Positions 26,936 through 36,067 of a DNA stretch of 57,432 bases are shown here, piece by piece. The position numbers were made by a program, and so were the translations under genes. How positions within the stretch are numbered: the stretch's first letter is position 1; each line of letters opens with the position of its first letter. The notes beneath the pieces were generated by a model, which was given only the letters and a program-made list of their open reading frames with translations, was not told where the DNA came from and did no database searches. The DNA is taken from NCBI GenBank assembly GCA_022340615.1, contig JAJDNO010000015.1, forward strand, positions 1 to 57,432, in the 5' to 3' direction. This DNA is from Gallionella sp. (GTDB lineage Bacteria; Pseudomonadota; Gammaproteobacteria; Burkholderiales; Gallionellaceae).

Positions 26936-27736
26936 CTATTTCCCTTTCAATCCCGCAGTCAGGTGCGGCGCCATCACTTTTAACAACAGCGGGTGGATGT
27001 CGGGATTGCCCGCGCACAGGTGGCCGGTCTGCAGGAATGTGTCCGAGCCGTGCAGGTCGCTGACCATGCCGCCGGCTTCGGTGACCAGAAGCGTGCCCGC
27101 CGCGATGTCCCAGGGCTTCAGCCCGGTTTCGAAGAAGCCGTCGTAACGGCCGGCCGCTGTCCATGCCAGATCCAGCGCGGCAGAGCCCGGACGGCGCAGA
27201 CCGGCGGTCTGCTGCATCAGTTCCCTGAAGATCGCGAGGTAGGCATCGATGTGTTCGAAGCGGGTGTAGGGGAAGCCGGTGCCGATCAGGCTGTCGGCAA
27301 GATGCAGACGCTTGCTTACGCGCAGGCGCTTGTCGTTCAGGAATGCGCCGCGTCCGCGCGTCGCGGTGAACAGTTCATTCTTGGTGGGGTCGTACACCAC
27401 GGCCTGGGTGATGATGCCCTTGTGTTGCAGCGCGATGGATACCGAAAATTGCGGAATGCCATGCAGGAAGTTGGTCGTGCCATCCAACGGATCGATGATC
27501 CACATGAAATCCGATTCGCCTTGGCTGCCGCTCTCTTCTGCTAGAATCTCGTGATCCGGATACGCATCCAGCAGGGTCTGGATGATGGTTTGCTCGGCGG
27601 CGCGATCCACTTCACTGACGTAATCCGCATGGGATTTTTTGCTGATGGTGAGATGGTCTATCTTGTCCGCGGAGCGCTGGATCAGATTGCCGGCGCGGCG
27701 TGCGGCCTTCACCGCGATGTTGAGCATGGGATGCAT
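26936..27736 (-). CDS. suhB: Inositol-1-monophosphatase (SuhB-type)
   Basis: The 266-residue protein has the metal-binding motifs of the inositol monophosphatase family: EEESG-like (LAEESG), [12 protein letters not shown] and WDIAAG, all intact. It dephosphorylates inositol phosphates, and in E. coli also takes part in rRNA transcription antitermination. It is back to back with trmJ, as in enterobacteria, and its stop is 9 bp from the stop of the converging GGDEF gene. Confidence 0.92.
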   Translation of the reverse strand: MHPMLNIAVKAARRAGNLIQRSADKIDHLTISKKSHADYVSEVDRAAEQTIIQTLLDAYPDHEILAEESGSQGESDFMWIIDPLDGTTNFLHGIPQFSVSIALQHKGIITQAVVYDPTKNELFTATRGRGAFLNDKRLRVSKRLHLADSLIGTGFPYTRFEHIDAYLAIFRELMQQTAGLRRPGSAALDLAWTAAGRYDGFFETGLKPWDIAAGTLLVTEAGGMVSDLHGSDTFLQTGHLCAGNPDIHPLLLKVMAPHLTAGLKGK

Positions 27737-27810
27737 GGTTGCCTTAAGTTTAATGAGCGGTAATGAGCGGTCGGAAGATTCCGGACGCGCATTTTAGTTG
27801 GAATCACGTT

Positions 27811-28575
27811 TTGAATAAACAAAATCATTTCGGCAACATCCGCGTGGTGCTCAGTCATACCACCCATCCGGGCAACATCGGCGCGGCCGCGCGCGCGATG
27901 AAGACCATGGGTTTGCGTCACCTGTACCTTATCAATCCGCGTCTCTTCCCGGATCCGCAGGCCGATGCGATGGCGGCGGGTGCCGATGACGTGCTGAGAG
28001 AGGCGGTTGTGTGCAGTTCGATCGACGAAGCTCTGCATGGCGTGGCGTATACGGTTGCGATGACCGCGCGTTTGCGCGACATTTCGATGGAGGTGAAAAC
28101 CCCGCGCGACGCGATGCCGCTGGTGCTGCAGCAGGCCGCCACGCAGCCCGTTGCATTGCTGTTCGGCACCGAGATGTCCGGCCTGACCAACGAGGAGATC
28201 GGAAAGGCGCAGCTGCTGGTGAACATTCCAGTCCATCCGGAATTTTCGTCGCTGAATATCGCGGCTGCGGTGCAGGTGATCTGTTACGAACTGGTCGTTT
28301 CAGCGCAAAATTATCTGCCGAATGCGCCTGAAATCCATCCTGCATCGCATGAGCAGGTGGAAGGTTATTTCGCCCATCTCGAAAAGACCCTGTTCGAAAT
28401 CGGGTTCCTGACCACACAAAATCCCGCCCGGCTGATGCAGCGTCTGCGCCGCCTGTATGCACGGGCCAGGCTGGAGCAGGAGGAAATCAATATCCTGCGC
28501 GGAATATTGAGTATCGCCACCGAGTATAATGCGCGCCTCAGGGCACGCTACCAGCGAGAGCATAAGGATGTTTAA
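27811..28575 (+). CDS. trmJ: tRNA (cytidine/uridine-2'-O-)-methyltransferase TrmJ
   Basis: A SPOUT-class methyltransferase that modifies position 32 of tRNAs. The first motif, [24 protein letters not shown], and the knotted C-terminal core ([33 protein letters not shown]) are clear. Two starts are possible: ATG 27763 leaves only 26 bp to the divergent suhB start, while TTG 27811 gives an N-terminus close to E. coli TrmJ; I prefer the latter with low certainty. Its stop overlaps cysE. Confidence 0.9.
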   Translation: MNKQNHFGNIRVVLSHTTHPGNIGAAARAMKTMGLRHLYLINPRLFPDPQADAMAAGADDVLREAVVCSSIDEALHGVAYTVAMTARLRDISMEVKTPRDAMPLVLQQAATQPVALLFGTEMSGLTNEEIGKAQLLVNIPVHPEFSSLNIAAAVQVICYELVVSAQNYLPNAPEIHPASHEQVEGYFAHLEKTLFEIGFLTTQNPARLMQRLRRLYARARLEQEEINILRGILSIATEYNARLRARYQREHKDV

Positions 28576-29302
28576 GAATATTCGGGAAGACATAACAAGC
28601 GTATTCGACCGAGATCCGGCCGCGCGCAGTACTTTCGAAGTGCTGACCTGCTATCCCGGCCTGCATGCACGCATCATCCACCGCATGTCGAACAACCTGT
28701 GGCACGCCAACCTGAAATGGCTGGCGCGTTTTCTGTCGCATATTGCGCGGTGGTTTACCGGTATCGAGATTCATCCGGGGGCGACCATCGGGCGGCGTTT
28801 CTTCATCGATCATGGCATGGGCGTGGTGATCGGCGAGACCGCCGAAATCGGCGACGACGTCACGCTATATCACGGCGTCACGTTGGGCGGTACATCATGG
28901 AAGGAAGGCAAGCGCCACCCTACACTCGGCAACGGCGTGGTAGTCGGGGCCGGGGCCAAGATACTCGGACCGATCAGCATCGGCGCCGGTGCAAAGATCG
29001 GTTCCAATGCAGTGGTGGTAAAGGATGTCCCATCCGGCGCGACCGCGACCGGCATTCCGGCGCGCATCCTCGATGAGGAAAAAAAGAACGCCGCTGCCGG
29101 TTTCAATGCTTACGGCATCGGCAACGACCAGAACGACCCGGTCAACAAGGCCTTGCACGGCCTGATCGGGCATAGCGTCACAGTAGACCAGCGCATCGAA
29201 TTCATACTCAAACAACTCGAAAAAATGGGTGTGCCGGTTGACGAAGAGCGTGCCACGGCGGACAAATTCGATCCCAATCACCTGAACAAGATTGTTGACT
29301 AG
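28568..29302 (+). CDS. cysE: Serine O-acetyltransferase
   Basis: The 244-residue enzyme makes O-acetylserine for cysteine synthesis. It has the short N-terminal helical part and a left-handed beta-helix with hexapeptide repeats ([34 protein letters not shown] region at HGVTLGG), followed by a long tail. The N-terminus is of the short, archaeal/cyanobacterial-like type, as in the NifP/CysE forms of many betaproteobacteria. ATG 28568 overlaps the trmJ stop by 8 bp. The iscR promoter begins within its last codons. Confidence 0.93.
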   Translation: MFKNIREDITSVFDRDPAARSTFEVLTCYPGLHARIIHRMSNNLWHANLKWLARFLSHIARWFTGIEIHPGATIGRRFFIDHGMGVVIGETAEIGDDVTLYHGVTLGGTSWKEGKRHPTLGNGVVVGAGAKILGPISIGAGAKIGSNAVVVKDVPSGATATGIPARILDEEKKNAAAGFNAYGIGNDQNDPVNKALHGLIGHSVTVDQRIEFILKQLEKMGVPVDEERATADKFDPNHLNKIVD

Positions 29303-29323
29303 AAAATTCAGGTATTCTATTAT
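29295..29323 (+). promoter_or_regulatory. Sigma-70-type promoter of iscR
   Basis: TTGACT (29295-29300) and TATTAT (29318-29323) are separated by exactly 17 bp. The -35 box overlaps the cysE stop codon. The 5' leader would be about 60 nt before the iscR start at 29391. IscR in other species represses its own promoter, and a site here would overlap the core promoter, but I cannot define it. Confidence 0.6.
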
Positions 29324-29390
29324 CCCCACTCATAAAATGTAGGCTGATACAAACGGCTGCTTTTAACCTTATCAACGACTGGGAGATGAC

Positions 29391-29864
29391 ATGCGATTGA
29401 CCACCAAAGGACGTTTTGCCGTGACTGCAATGGCTGACCTGGCGATGCGCGGCGGTAAAGCGCCTGTGACGCTGGCAGCCATCAGCGAAAGGCAGAAGAT
29501 TTCCCTTTCCTATCTCGAGCAATTGTTTGGCAAACTGCGCAGGAACAATATCGTCGAAAGCGTGCGCGGACCCGGTGGCGGCTATTATCTGGCCCGGCCA
29601 AGCAACCAGATCTCGATTGCGGAAATCGTGATCGCGGTGGACGAGCCGCTGGATGCGACCAAGTGCGGCGGCCTGGGCAACTGCCAGGGCGATCAGCAGC
29701 CCTGTATCACTCACGATCTGTGGACCGGCCTGAACGCGAAGATATATGGCTACCTGGAAGAAGTCTCGCTGCAGCAGCTGGTCGACAACCACTCCCGGCG
29801 CAACAGCGAAACCGCTTCCATTTCGCTGAAGAAGATGGTCAAGCCGGAGAATGTCCCGGCATAA
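29391..29864 (+). CDS. iscR: Rrf2-family iron-sulfur regulator IscR
   Basis: The 157-residue regulator has an N-terminal winged helix (MRLTTKGRFAVTAMADLA, recognition helix near SLSYLEQLF), then the [2Fe-2S] ligand cysteines C92, C98 and C105 plus H108 (KCGGLGNC...PCITHDLW), as in E. coli IscR but with one extra residue between the second and third cysteines. TGGGAG lies before ATG 29391. In E. coli iscR leads iscSUA; here the next gene is dsbB, and no isc or suf gene is present in the window. Confidence 0.92.
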   Translation: MRLTTKGRFAVTAMADLAMRGGKAPVTLAAISERQKISLSYLEQLFGKLRRNNIVESVRGPGGGYYLARPSNQISIAEIVIAVDEPLDATKCGGLGNCQGDQQPCITHDLWTGLNAKIYGYLEEVSLQQLVDNHSRRNSETASISLKKMVKPENVPA

Positions 29865-30074
29865 CGCTCCCCGGGCAGGTGGTGGTAATCCACGAACATC
29901 ACCTTTCCGGCAGCGTGCAATCGCATTGATGCACCGGCATCTGCCGGTTAGAATCCTTCCCTCAGCAGCACCAGCCGACCATTCAGTTGTTGTTCCCATT
30001 CCGCCGGATCATGGCAATTCGGATTGGATCGTCGTCGCGTGTGCCTTTCCAACGCAAATCGCCATAAAGGTCGC

Positions 30075-30590
30075 ATGAACATGTTAAAACTCTGGCATCG
30101 CATATCAAACCGCTGGCTGTATCTCGCGGCGACACTGTTTGCCGGGGGTCTGATGGCGTTTGCGCTGTATCTGCAATACGTCAAGCATCAGGATCCCTGC
30201 CCGCTGTGCATGGTGCAGCGCCTGGTGTTCATCGCGATACTGGCGGTATGTGCAGTCGCCACATTGCACGGGCCGAAACGTCTTGGCGAGCGCATCTACG
30301 CGGCGCTGATCGTGCTGCTTTCGCTGACCGGCGTTGCTGTCGCTGCACGGCATATCTGGATCCAGCACCTGCCCGCGGACCAGGTGCCCGCCTGCGGACC
30401 GGGCCTGGATTACATGCTGGATACCATGCCGCTGTCCAATGTGCTGAAATCGCTGATGCACGGCTCCGGCGAATGTGCTGCAAAAGGCTGGACTTTCCTG
30501 ACGCTGAACATTCCCGAGTGGTCGCTGCTGTGCTATCTGGGGCTGGGCCTGTGGGCGGTGCTGATCGCGCTCAGGCCGAATGCGAAATAG
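30075..30590 (+). CDS. dsbB: Disulfide bond formation protein B
   Basis: A 171-residue, four-helix inner-membrane protein that reoxidises DsbA using quinone. The two redox pairs are visible: C42-C45 (PCPLC) in the first periplasmic loop and C107/C134 in the second. Spacing matches E. coli DsbB. The start is 30075 (ATG, AAAGG just upstream); a second ATG lies six bases later. Close convergent stop with the GST gene (3 bp). Confidence 0.93.
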   Translation: MNMLKLWHRISNRWLYLAATLFAGGLMAFALYLQYVKHQDPCPLCMVQRLVFIAILAVCAVATLHGPKRLGERIYAALIVLLSLTGVAVAARHIWIQHLPADQVPACGPGLDYMLDTMPLSNVLKSLMHGSGECAAKGWTFLTLNIPEWSLLCYLGLGLWAVLIALRPNAK

Positions 30591-30593
30591 GGA

Positions 30594-31202
30594 TTATTCC
30601 GCAAGCACGGTGTGCATGCTGTTGCGCTCGCTGATGCGCGAGAACCATTTGGCCAGATTCGGGTGCGCGCTGCGCCAGTCGCGTTCCGGCTGGCGCAGGT
30701 CCAGATAGATCAGCGCGCTGGCCAGCGCCAGGTCGGCCAGCGTGATCGCCGAACCCTCGCACCATTCATTACGTCCAAGTTGATCCGAGGCAAAGACCAG
30801 CGCGCGCGAAATTGCTTCGTTGTTGCGGTCGATGTTGTCGGCCAGCTGGTGTTCCGCGTCGCGCATCCGTTCGGTGCGCACCACCACGGCCGAATCCATG
30901 ATGCCGTCCGCGAGCGCCTCCCAGCGTTTCACGCGCATCCGCGCCAGCGCGTCGTTGCGCGGAATCAGTATCGGGGTATCGTTCAGCGCGTCCGCATATT
31001 CGGCGATCACCGGCGAATCGAACACGCAGGTCTCGTTATCCAGTATCAGCGCAGGAATCCGGCCGAGCGGATTGACGCGCGCCACCTGGCTGCCCGGTTC
31101 GCGGGGCGGGTCGACCAGATAGTCGTGGGCAATGTGCTTCTCCAGCATGACCAGGCGCACCTTGCGCACATAGGGGCTGGTATTGGTGCCAAGCAGTATC
31201 AT
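30594..31202 (-). CDS. Glutathione S-transferase family protein
   Basis: A 202-residue GST: N-terminal thioredoxin fold with TSPYVRKVRL, NPLGRIPAL and the DSPVIAEY motif (the usual ES/DS glutathione-binding step), followed by an all-helical C-terminal domain. The start is 31202 because GGAG is seven bases upstream and the fold begins at MILLGTNTSPY; the farther ATG (31238) is unlikely. Specific substrate unknown. Confidence 0.9.
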   Translation of the reverse strand: MILLGTNTSPYVRKVRLVMLEKHIAHDYLVDPPREPGSQVARVNPLGRIPALILDNETCVFDSPVIAEYADALNDTPILIPRNDALARMRVKRWEALADGIMDSAVVVRTERMRDAEHQLADNIDRNNEAISRALVFASDQLGRNEWCEGSAITLADLALASALIYLDLRQPERDWRSAHPNLAKWFSRISERNSMHTVLAE

Positions 31203-31221
31203 GAAGTTTCTCCGGTAAGGG

Positions 31222-31239
31222 CTTGCCGGATTCGGCAAG
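31222..31239. promoter_or_regulatory. Perfect dyad upstream of the transporter-kinase gene
   Basis: CTTGCCG (31222-31228) and CGGCAAG (31233-31239) form a perfect 7-bp inverted repeat with a 4-nt spacer in the 171-bp region between the divergent GST and transporter-kinase genes. It could be an operator or a hairpin in the leader of either gene. A TATAGT box lies about 10 bp to the right, but no good -35 at the right distance. Confidence 0.35.
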
Positions 31240-31373
31240 AATGTTTTGTATAGTCCGGCTATTGTCGGGCAGGACAGACAGCAAGTCCATAGACGACGGA
31301 ATCACTGGTCGCGCAGAGGGGAATAATTTCCGGGGATCAACGGTAGTGGTGTACTTGGCGTCTTTTAGCATCT

Positions 31374-34300
31374 ATGATTGCAGCCAGGTTAATTCGATCA
31401 GCTGCTCAGCCATCCCTCCCAGTACTCATGGCATCTTCGCTTAATTCAGACACACTCGCTGCTTCACCGATCGATGCCACCCAGCGGGTGGTCAAGGTGC
31501 GGCGCGACTACAATACCTGGGTTGCCAACGAAACGCTGGAAGATTATGCGCTGCGCTTTACACCCCGTTCATTCCGCAAGTGGTCGGAACTGCGCGTTGC
31601 CAACACTGCGCTGGGGGCTGCTTCATTCCTGGTGCTGGAAGCCGTCGGCGGCACGATCACGATCAACTACGGTTTCACCAATGCGTTCTGGGCAATATTG
31701 ACGGTCGGCCTGATCATATTCCTGACCGGGATGCCGATCAGCTATTACGCGGCAAAATTCGGCGTCGACATGGACCTGCTGACGCGCGGTGCCGGTTTCG
31801 GATATATCGGTTCAACCATCACCTCGTTCATCTACGCGTCGTTTACCTTCATCCTGTTCGCGCTCGAAGCGGCGATCATGGCCTACGCGCTCGAGATGTT
31901 TTTCCATGTCCCGCTCTACCTGGCATACCTGCTGAGCGCGCTGGTGGTGATTCCTCTGGTCACGCACGGCATCACGCTGATCAGCCGGATACAGATGCTG
32001 ACGCAGCCGCTGTGGATTTTGCTGATGCTGTTGCCGCTGGTGATGGTATTGCACAAGGAGCCGCATCTGCTGTCGGACTTGCTGGATTTTGGAGGAAGGG
32101 CCGACACCTCCCGTTTCAACATCTACCTGTTCGGATCGGCAATGGCGGTCGGTGTCGCGCTGATCACTCAGATCGGGGAGCAGGTCGACTACCTTCGCTT
32201 CATGCCGGAAAAAACCCCGGAAAACAGCGCCCGCTGGCATGCCGGCGTTCTGATAGCGGGGCCCGGCTGGGTTGTGATTGGCATCCTGAAAATGCTCGCT
32301 GGCGCAATGCTTGCATTCCTTGCCATACGCTACGGTTTCGCCTGGAACGAGGCCAACAATCCGACGCAGATGTACCAGCTGGCCTACACCTATGTGTTCG
32401 ACAACCAGAACCTGGTGATGGTCGCCACGGTGCTGTTTGTCTGCGTATCGCAAATCAAGATCAACATGACCAATGCCTATGCGGGTTCGCTGGCTTGGTC
32501 GAATTTCTTTGCGCGCCTGACGCACAGCCATCCGGGGCGCGTGGTATGGATGGTGTTCAACGCGCTGATCGCAGTGATGCTGATGGAACTGAACGTGTTC
32601 CAGGCGCTGGGGCAGGTGCTGGCACTTTATTCGAATATCGCGATCTCGTGGATCGCCGTCGTGGTTGCCGACCTGGTCATCAACAAGCCGCTGGGTTTCA
32701 GCCCGCCCGGCATCGAGTTCAAGCGGGCATTCCTTTACGACATCAATCCGGTCGGCGTGGGGGCGATGGGGCTGGCTTCGCTTCTTTCCATTTCCGCATT
32801 CTTCGGCGCATTCGGCGTGCAGGCGCAGGCATTTTCGGCATTCATCGCGCTGATCACCGCGCTGGTCGCGTCGCCGCTGATCGCGTGGTACACGCGCGGC
32901 AAATACTACATCGCGCGCGACACGGGACATGTTGCCGCGAAACCGGAGTCATCCTCGCGTTGCTGCATTTGTGAACGGCAATACGAACCCGAAGACATGG
33001 CGCATTGCACCGCGTACCGGGGAAATATCTGTTCGCTGTGCTGCACGCTGGATGCGCGCTGCAATGACATCTGCAAACCGGCAGAAACCCGGATCGGAAT
33101 CCAGGCCTCGCAATTGATCAGGAGACTGCTCCCTGAAATGCTGTGGCGGCCGCTTGAAACCGGACTGGGGCATTTCCTGCTGCTGATGGCGGCGATCATC
33201 ACGCTGCTGGCCGCCACGCTCGGGTTGATCTACTACCACCAATATACGCTGGTCGGAAACGTGCCCGCGCTGGTGCCGCAGATGGAATTGCTGTTCATCA
33301 AGATATTCGCCGCACTGGTTTTCCTTGGCGGCATTGTTGCGTGGTGGCTGGTATTGACCAGTGAAAGCAGACGGGTTGCGCAGGAGGAATCGAACCGGCA
33401 AACCAGCCTGCTGATGCAGGAAATCGAATCCCACCAGCGCACCGACGAACAGCTGCAGAAAGCAAAACGGGATGCCGACCGGGCCAACCTGGCCAAGAGC
33501 CGCTACATCATCACCATCAGTCATGAACTGCGCACGCCGCTGAACAGCATCCTCGGCTACGCGCAGATACTCGATGCCGACGAATCGGTGCCCGCCCATC
33601 GCAAGCAGGCGGTCGGGGTGATCCGCCGCAGCGGCGACCACCTGCTGTCGCTTATCGAGAGCACGCTGGACATTGCCCGTATCGAAGGCGGGCGCCTGAA
33701 ACTGGACGTGAAGCCCCAGCATTTCGCGGATTTCATCCAGCAGATCGTGTACATGTTCGAATTGCAGGCGCTCAACAAGGGCCTGGAATTCTTCTACCAG
33801 CCCGAGGCCGGGTTGCCGTTTGCGGTCCGCGCCGACAAGCGGCGTCTCGGGCAGATTCTGATCAACATGCTGAGCAATGCGGTCAAGTTCACCGAAAGCG
33901 GCGGGATTATCTTTCGCGTGAAGTATGCTCGCGAGATGGCGATTTTCGAGATCGAGGACAGCGGCCCGGGAATATCGGCGGAAGAGCTCGAGCATATCTT
34001 CGAGCCGTTCGCGCGCGGCAATACCCAGTCCAGCGGAACCGGGGTGGGACTGACCATCAGCAAGATGCTGACGGATCTGATGGGCGGGGAACTGTCCGTC
34101 AGAAGCACGCTCGGGGTCGGCAGCACTTTCCAGGTGCGGCTGTTCCTTCCCGAGGTGCGCGCTTTTGTCCCGGTTGAAGAGACGCAGCGCGTGCGCCATC
34201 GCGTTGGCTATAACGGCGAACGCCGCAGGGTCCTGATCGTCGACAACGAAAAGGCGGACCGGGAATTGCTGGCCAGCATACTGGCACCGCTCGGATTCGA

Positions 34301-34850
34301 GCTGATGGAGGCCGAGTCCGGAACGGATTGCCTGACTATGCTGCCGGCGTTCGACCCACACCTGATCCTGATGGATCTTGCGATGCCCGGCATCGACGGT
34401 TGGGAAACGATACGCCGCATCCACAGCCAGAAAAATTTCCAGCCAAAGATCGCGATTGTCTCGGCCAATGCATTCGACAAGGAACTGGAGAATGATGTCG
34501 GCATTCCACCCGAAGACTTTATCCTCAAGCCGGTACAGGTCGACGAATTCATCGAATGGGTCGGGCTGCAGCTTGATATCGAGTGGCTTTTTCACGAGCC
34601 TGTTGCCGAATTGGCCGGGCCTGCCGACCTGCATCATGCCGGGCTTGATTATCCGTCCGGAGAGATCCTGCGGGAGCTGGCGGAACTGGCTTCGATCGGA
34701 TATGTCCGGGGTATCCTGAAAAAGATCGAGGAAATCGAGGCAGCGGGCCAGCTTCATGCAGAATTTGCCCAGCTCGCTCGAAGGTTTGTCGGACAGTTCC
34801 AGCTTGACGCGCTGTCCCGCCTGATCAGGGAGGGTTTGGCGGGTGCCTAA
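31374..34850 (+). CDS. NCS1-type transporter / hybrid histidine kinase / receiver fusion
   Basis: A 1,158-residue protein. Residues 60-510 form a transporter of the NCS1 family with about 12 membrane helices (EAVGGTITINYGF, GIEFKRAFLYDINPVG). Residues 530-567 hold nine cysteines and a histidine in CxxC-like pairs, a probable zinc site. Two more membrane helices (600-660) lead to a coiled linker, HisKA (H717 in ISHELRTPLNS), HATPase (NMLSNAVKF, DSGPGIS, GTGVGLTISK) and a receiver (955-1065; D1001, K1052). The likely start is this ATG or ATG 31428; neither has a good ribosome site. It overlaps the response regulator gene by 8 bp and precedes urtABCDE, so it probably senses urea or a related nitrogen compound (inference). 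Confidence 0.9.
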   Translation: MIAARLIRSAAQPSLPVLMASSLNSDTLAASPIDATQRVVKVRRDYNTWVANETLEDYALRFTPRSFRKWSELRVANTALGAASFLVLEAVGGTITINYGFTNAFWAILTVGLIIFLTGMPISYYAAKFGVDMDLLTRGAGFGYIGSTITSFIYASFTFILFALEAAIMAYALEMFFHVPLYLAYLLSALVVIPLVTHGITLISRIQMLTQPLWILLMLLPLVMVLHKEPHLLSDLLDFGGRADTSRFNIYLFGSAMAVGVALITQIGEQVDYLRFMPEKTPENSARWHAGVLIAGPGWVVIGILKMLAGAMLAFLAIRYGFAWNEANNPTQMYQLAYTYVFDNQNLVMVATVLFVCVSQIKINMTNAYAGSLAWSNFFARLTHSHPGRVVWMVFNALIAVMLMELNVFQALGQVLALYSNIAISWIAVVVADLVINKPLGFSPPGIEFKRAFLYDINPVGVGAMGLASLLSISAFFGAFGVQAQAFSAFIALITALVASPLIAWYTRGKYYIARDTGHVAAKPESSSRCCICERQYEPEDMAHCTAYRGNICSLCCTLDARCNDICKPAETRIGIQASQLIRRLLPEMLWRPLETGLGHFLLLMAAIITLLAATLGLIYYHQYTLVGNVPALVPQMELLFIKIFAALVFLGGIVAWWLVLTSESRRVAQEESNRQTSLLMQEIESHQRTDEQLQKAKRDADRANLAKSRYIITISHELRTPLNSILGYAQILDADESVPAHRKQAVGVIRRSGDHLLSLIESTLDIARIEGGRLKLDVKPQHFADFIQQIVYMFELQALNKGLEFFYQPEAGLPFAVRADKRRLGQILINMLSNAVKFTESGGIIFRVKYAREMAIFEIEDSGPGISAEELEHIFEPFARGNTQSSGTGVGLTISKMLTDLMGGELSVRSTLGVGSTFQVRLFLPEVRAFVPVEETQRVRHRVGYNGERRRVLIVDNEKADRELLASILAPLGFELMEAESGTDCLTMLPAFDPHLILMDLAMPGIDGWETIRRIHSQKNFQPKIAIVSANAFDKELENDVGIPPEDFILKPVQVDEFIEWVGLQLDIEWLFHEPVAELAGPADLHHAGLDYPSGEILRELAELASIGYVRGILKKIEEIEAAGQLHAEFAQLARRFVGQFQLDALSRLIREGLAGA

Positions 34851-35796
34851 AAATATTCTTGACCATCGCGCATTGGATGTCGTGCTGGTAGTGGACGACA
34901 TACCGGAGAACCTGTTGATGCTGCATGACGCGCTGGATGAGGCGGGCTACACCGTGCTGGTCGCAACCAACGGTGAAAGCGCGATCAAGAGCGCGCGCCA
35001 GGGAGTGCCCAATATCATACTGCTTGATGCGATGATGCCGGGTATGGACGGATTCGAGGTTTGCCGAAGACTGAAGGCCGATTACGCGACCCAGCACATA
35101 CCGGTGATCTTCATGACCGGTCTGACCGAGACTGAACATGTGGTGGCGGCTTTCGACGCAGGTGGAACCGATTACGTGACCAAGCCGCTCAAGCCGCCCG
35201 AGGTGCTGGCCCGGATGGCCTCGCATCTGCAGCGCGCCCGCGCGACCGACCAGGCGCGCACCGCGCTGGATGCATTCGGGCAGGGGTCGGTCGCGATCAT
35301 GCCGCAGGACGGCGCGCTGGTCTGGCAGACACCGCTGGCAAGACGAATGTTGCGGGATTACTTCGGGGAACTGGACGAACGGGCGCCGCAACTGATGATG
35401 GACTGGATCGGCAGCATCGCTGCCTCGCGCGCTACAGGAGACGAACCGGCGACGCTTAAAGTGGTGTGCGATGGCAAGCAGCTGATCGTGACATTTTCCT
35501 CTCAGACCGATGAGGGGGAATGGCTGCTGATGCTGCGCGAGGAATCCGACGTCGCGCAGATGGAAATCCTGATGGCGGCTTTCAAGCTGACCATGCGCGA
35601 AGCGGAAGTGCTTTACTGGCTGGTCAAGGGCAAGACCAGCCGCGACATCGGCAGCATCCTCGGGACCAGTCCGCGTACCGTGAACAAGCACCTCGAACAC
35701 GTTTTCGAAAAACTAGGCGTGGAAACACGCACCGCTGCTGCTGCCCGCGCCATTGACAAGATACGCGGCAATATTCCCAGGAATGTCGCCAGTTAA
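34843..35796 (+). CDS. LuxR-type response regulator of the urea locus
   Basis: A 317-residue regulator: receiver domain 12-130 (acidic pair D18-D19, phosphoacceptor D62 in LLDAMMPG, K114), a middle segment of unknown fold (130-240), and a LuxR-type helix-turn-helix (246-308, LTMREAEVLYWLVKGKTSRDIG...NKHLEHVFEKLG). GTG 34843 overlaps the kinase gene by 8 bp with GGAGG upstream, so it is coupled to the kinase. It should be phosphorylated by the kinase and bind the dyads upstream of urtA (inference). Confidence 0.92.
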   Translation: MPKNILDHRALDVVLVVDDIPENLLMLHDALDEAGYTVLVATNGESAIKSARQGVPNIILLDAMMPGMDGFEVCRRLKADYATQHIPVIFMTGLTETEHVVAAFDAGGTDYVTKPLKPPEVLARMASHLQRARATDQARTALDAFGQGSVAIMPQDGALVWQTPLARRMLRDYFGELDERAPQLMMDWIGSIAASRATGDEPATLKVVCDGKQLIVTFSSQTDEGEWLLMLREESDVAQMEILMAAFKLTMREAEVLYWLVKGKTSRDIGSILGTSPRTVNKHLEHVFEKLGVETRTAAAARAIDKIRGNIPRNVAS

Positions 35797-35829
35797 TTCC
35801 TCAAGTTAATCCCCGCCGTTAACACAACC

Positions 35830-35862
35830 TGACGGAAACAACAGCGCCGTTTGTTTCCGCCA
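35830..35862. promoter_or_regulatory. Long inverted repeat upstream of urtA
   Basis: TGACGGAAACAA (35830-35841) and TTGTTTCCGCCA (35851-35862) are complementary at 11 of 12 positions, with a 9-bp spacer. It begins 33 bp after the response regulator stop and lies about 205 bp before urtA. No T-tract follows, so it is not a strong terminator; an operator is a reasonable guess. Confidence 0.5.
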
Positions 35863-36011
35863 ACCGGGCGACCAGACCCCGGCGGCAATTTCTCCTGCAC
35901 CCCTCCCGCACAAGCATAGCCCGGCATCCCGTCGCGGCGTACGCAATCTGACGTATGTGCCGGAAATCATAACGCCACTAATCTGGCGCCGTAACAAAGG
36001 GGGCCGGGTTG

Positions 36012-36028
36012 CACCAGCAGCCCTGGTG
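36012..36028. promoter_or_regulatory. Dyad CACCAG-N5-CTGGTG near the urtA start
   Basis: CACCAG (36012-36017) and CTGGTG (36023-36028) form a perfect 6-bp inverted repeat 39 bp before the urtA ATG, overlapping where a core promoter or leader would be. I see no good -24/-12 or -35/-10 pair in this 271-bp gap. It may bind the LuxR-type regulator or form an mRNA hairpin. Confidence 0.4.
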
Positions 36029-36067
36029 ATTTAACCGAGAATTTTTCAATATTTTAGGAGTCTTGCT

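Noticed and set aside
32949-34901. 650-residue minus-strand frame opposite the histidine kinase
   Set aside because: Composition is typical of a shadow frame, while the sense strand encodes catalytic kinase motifs.
35797-36067. Sigma-54 promoter for urtA
   Set aside because: No TGGCAC-N5-TTGC match at correct spacing was found, though nitrogen genes often have one.
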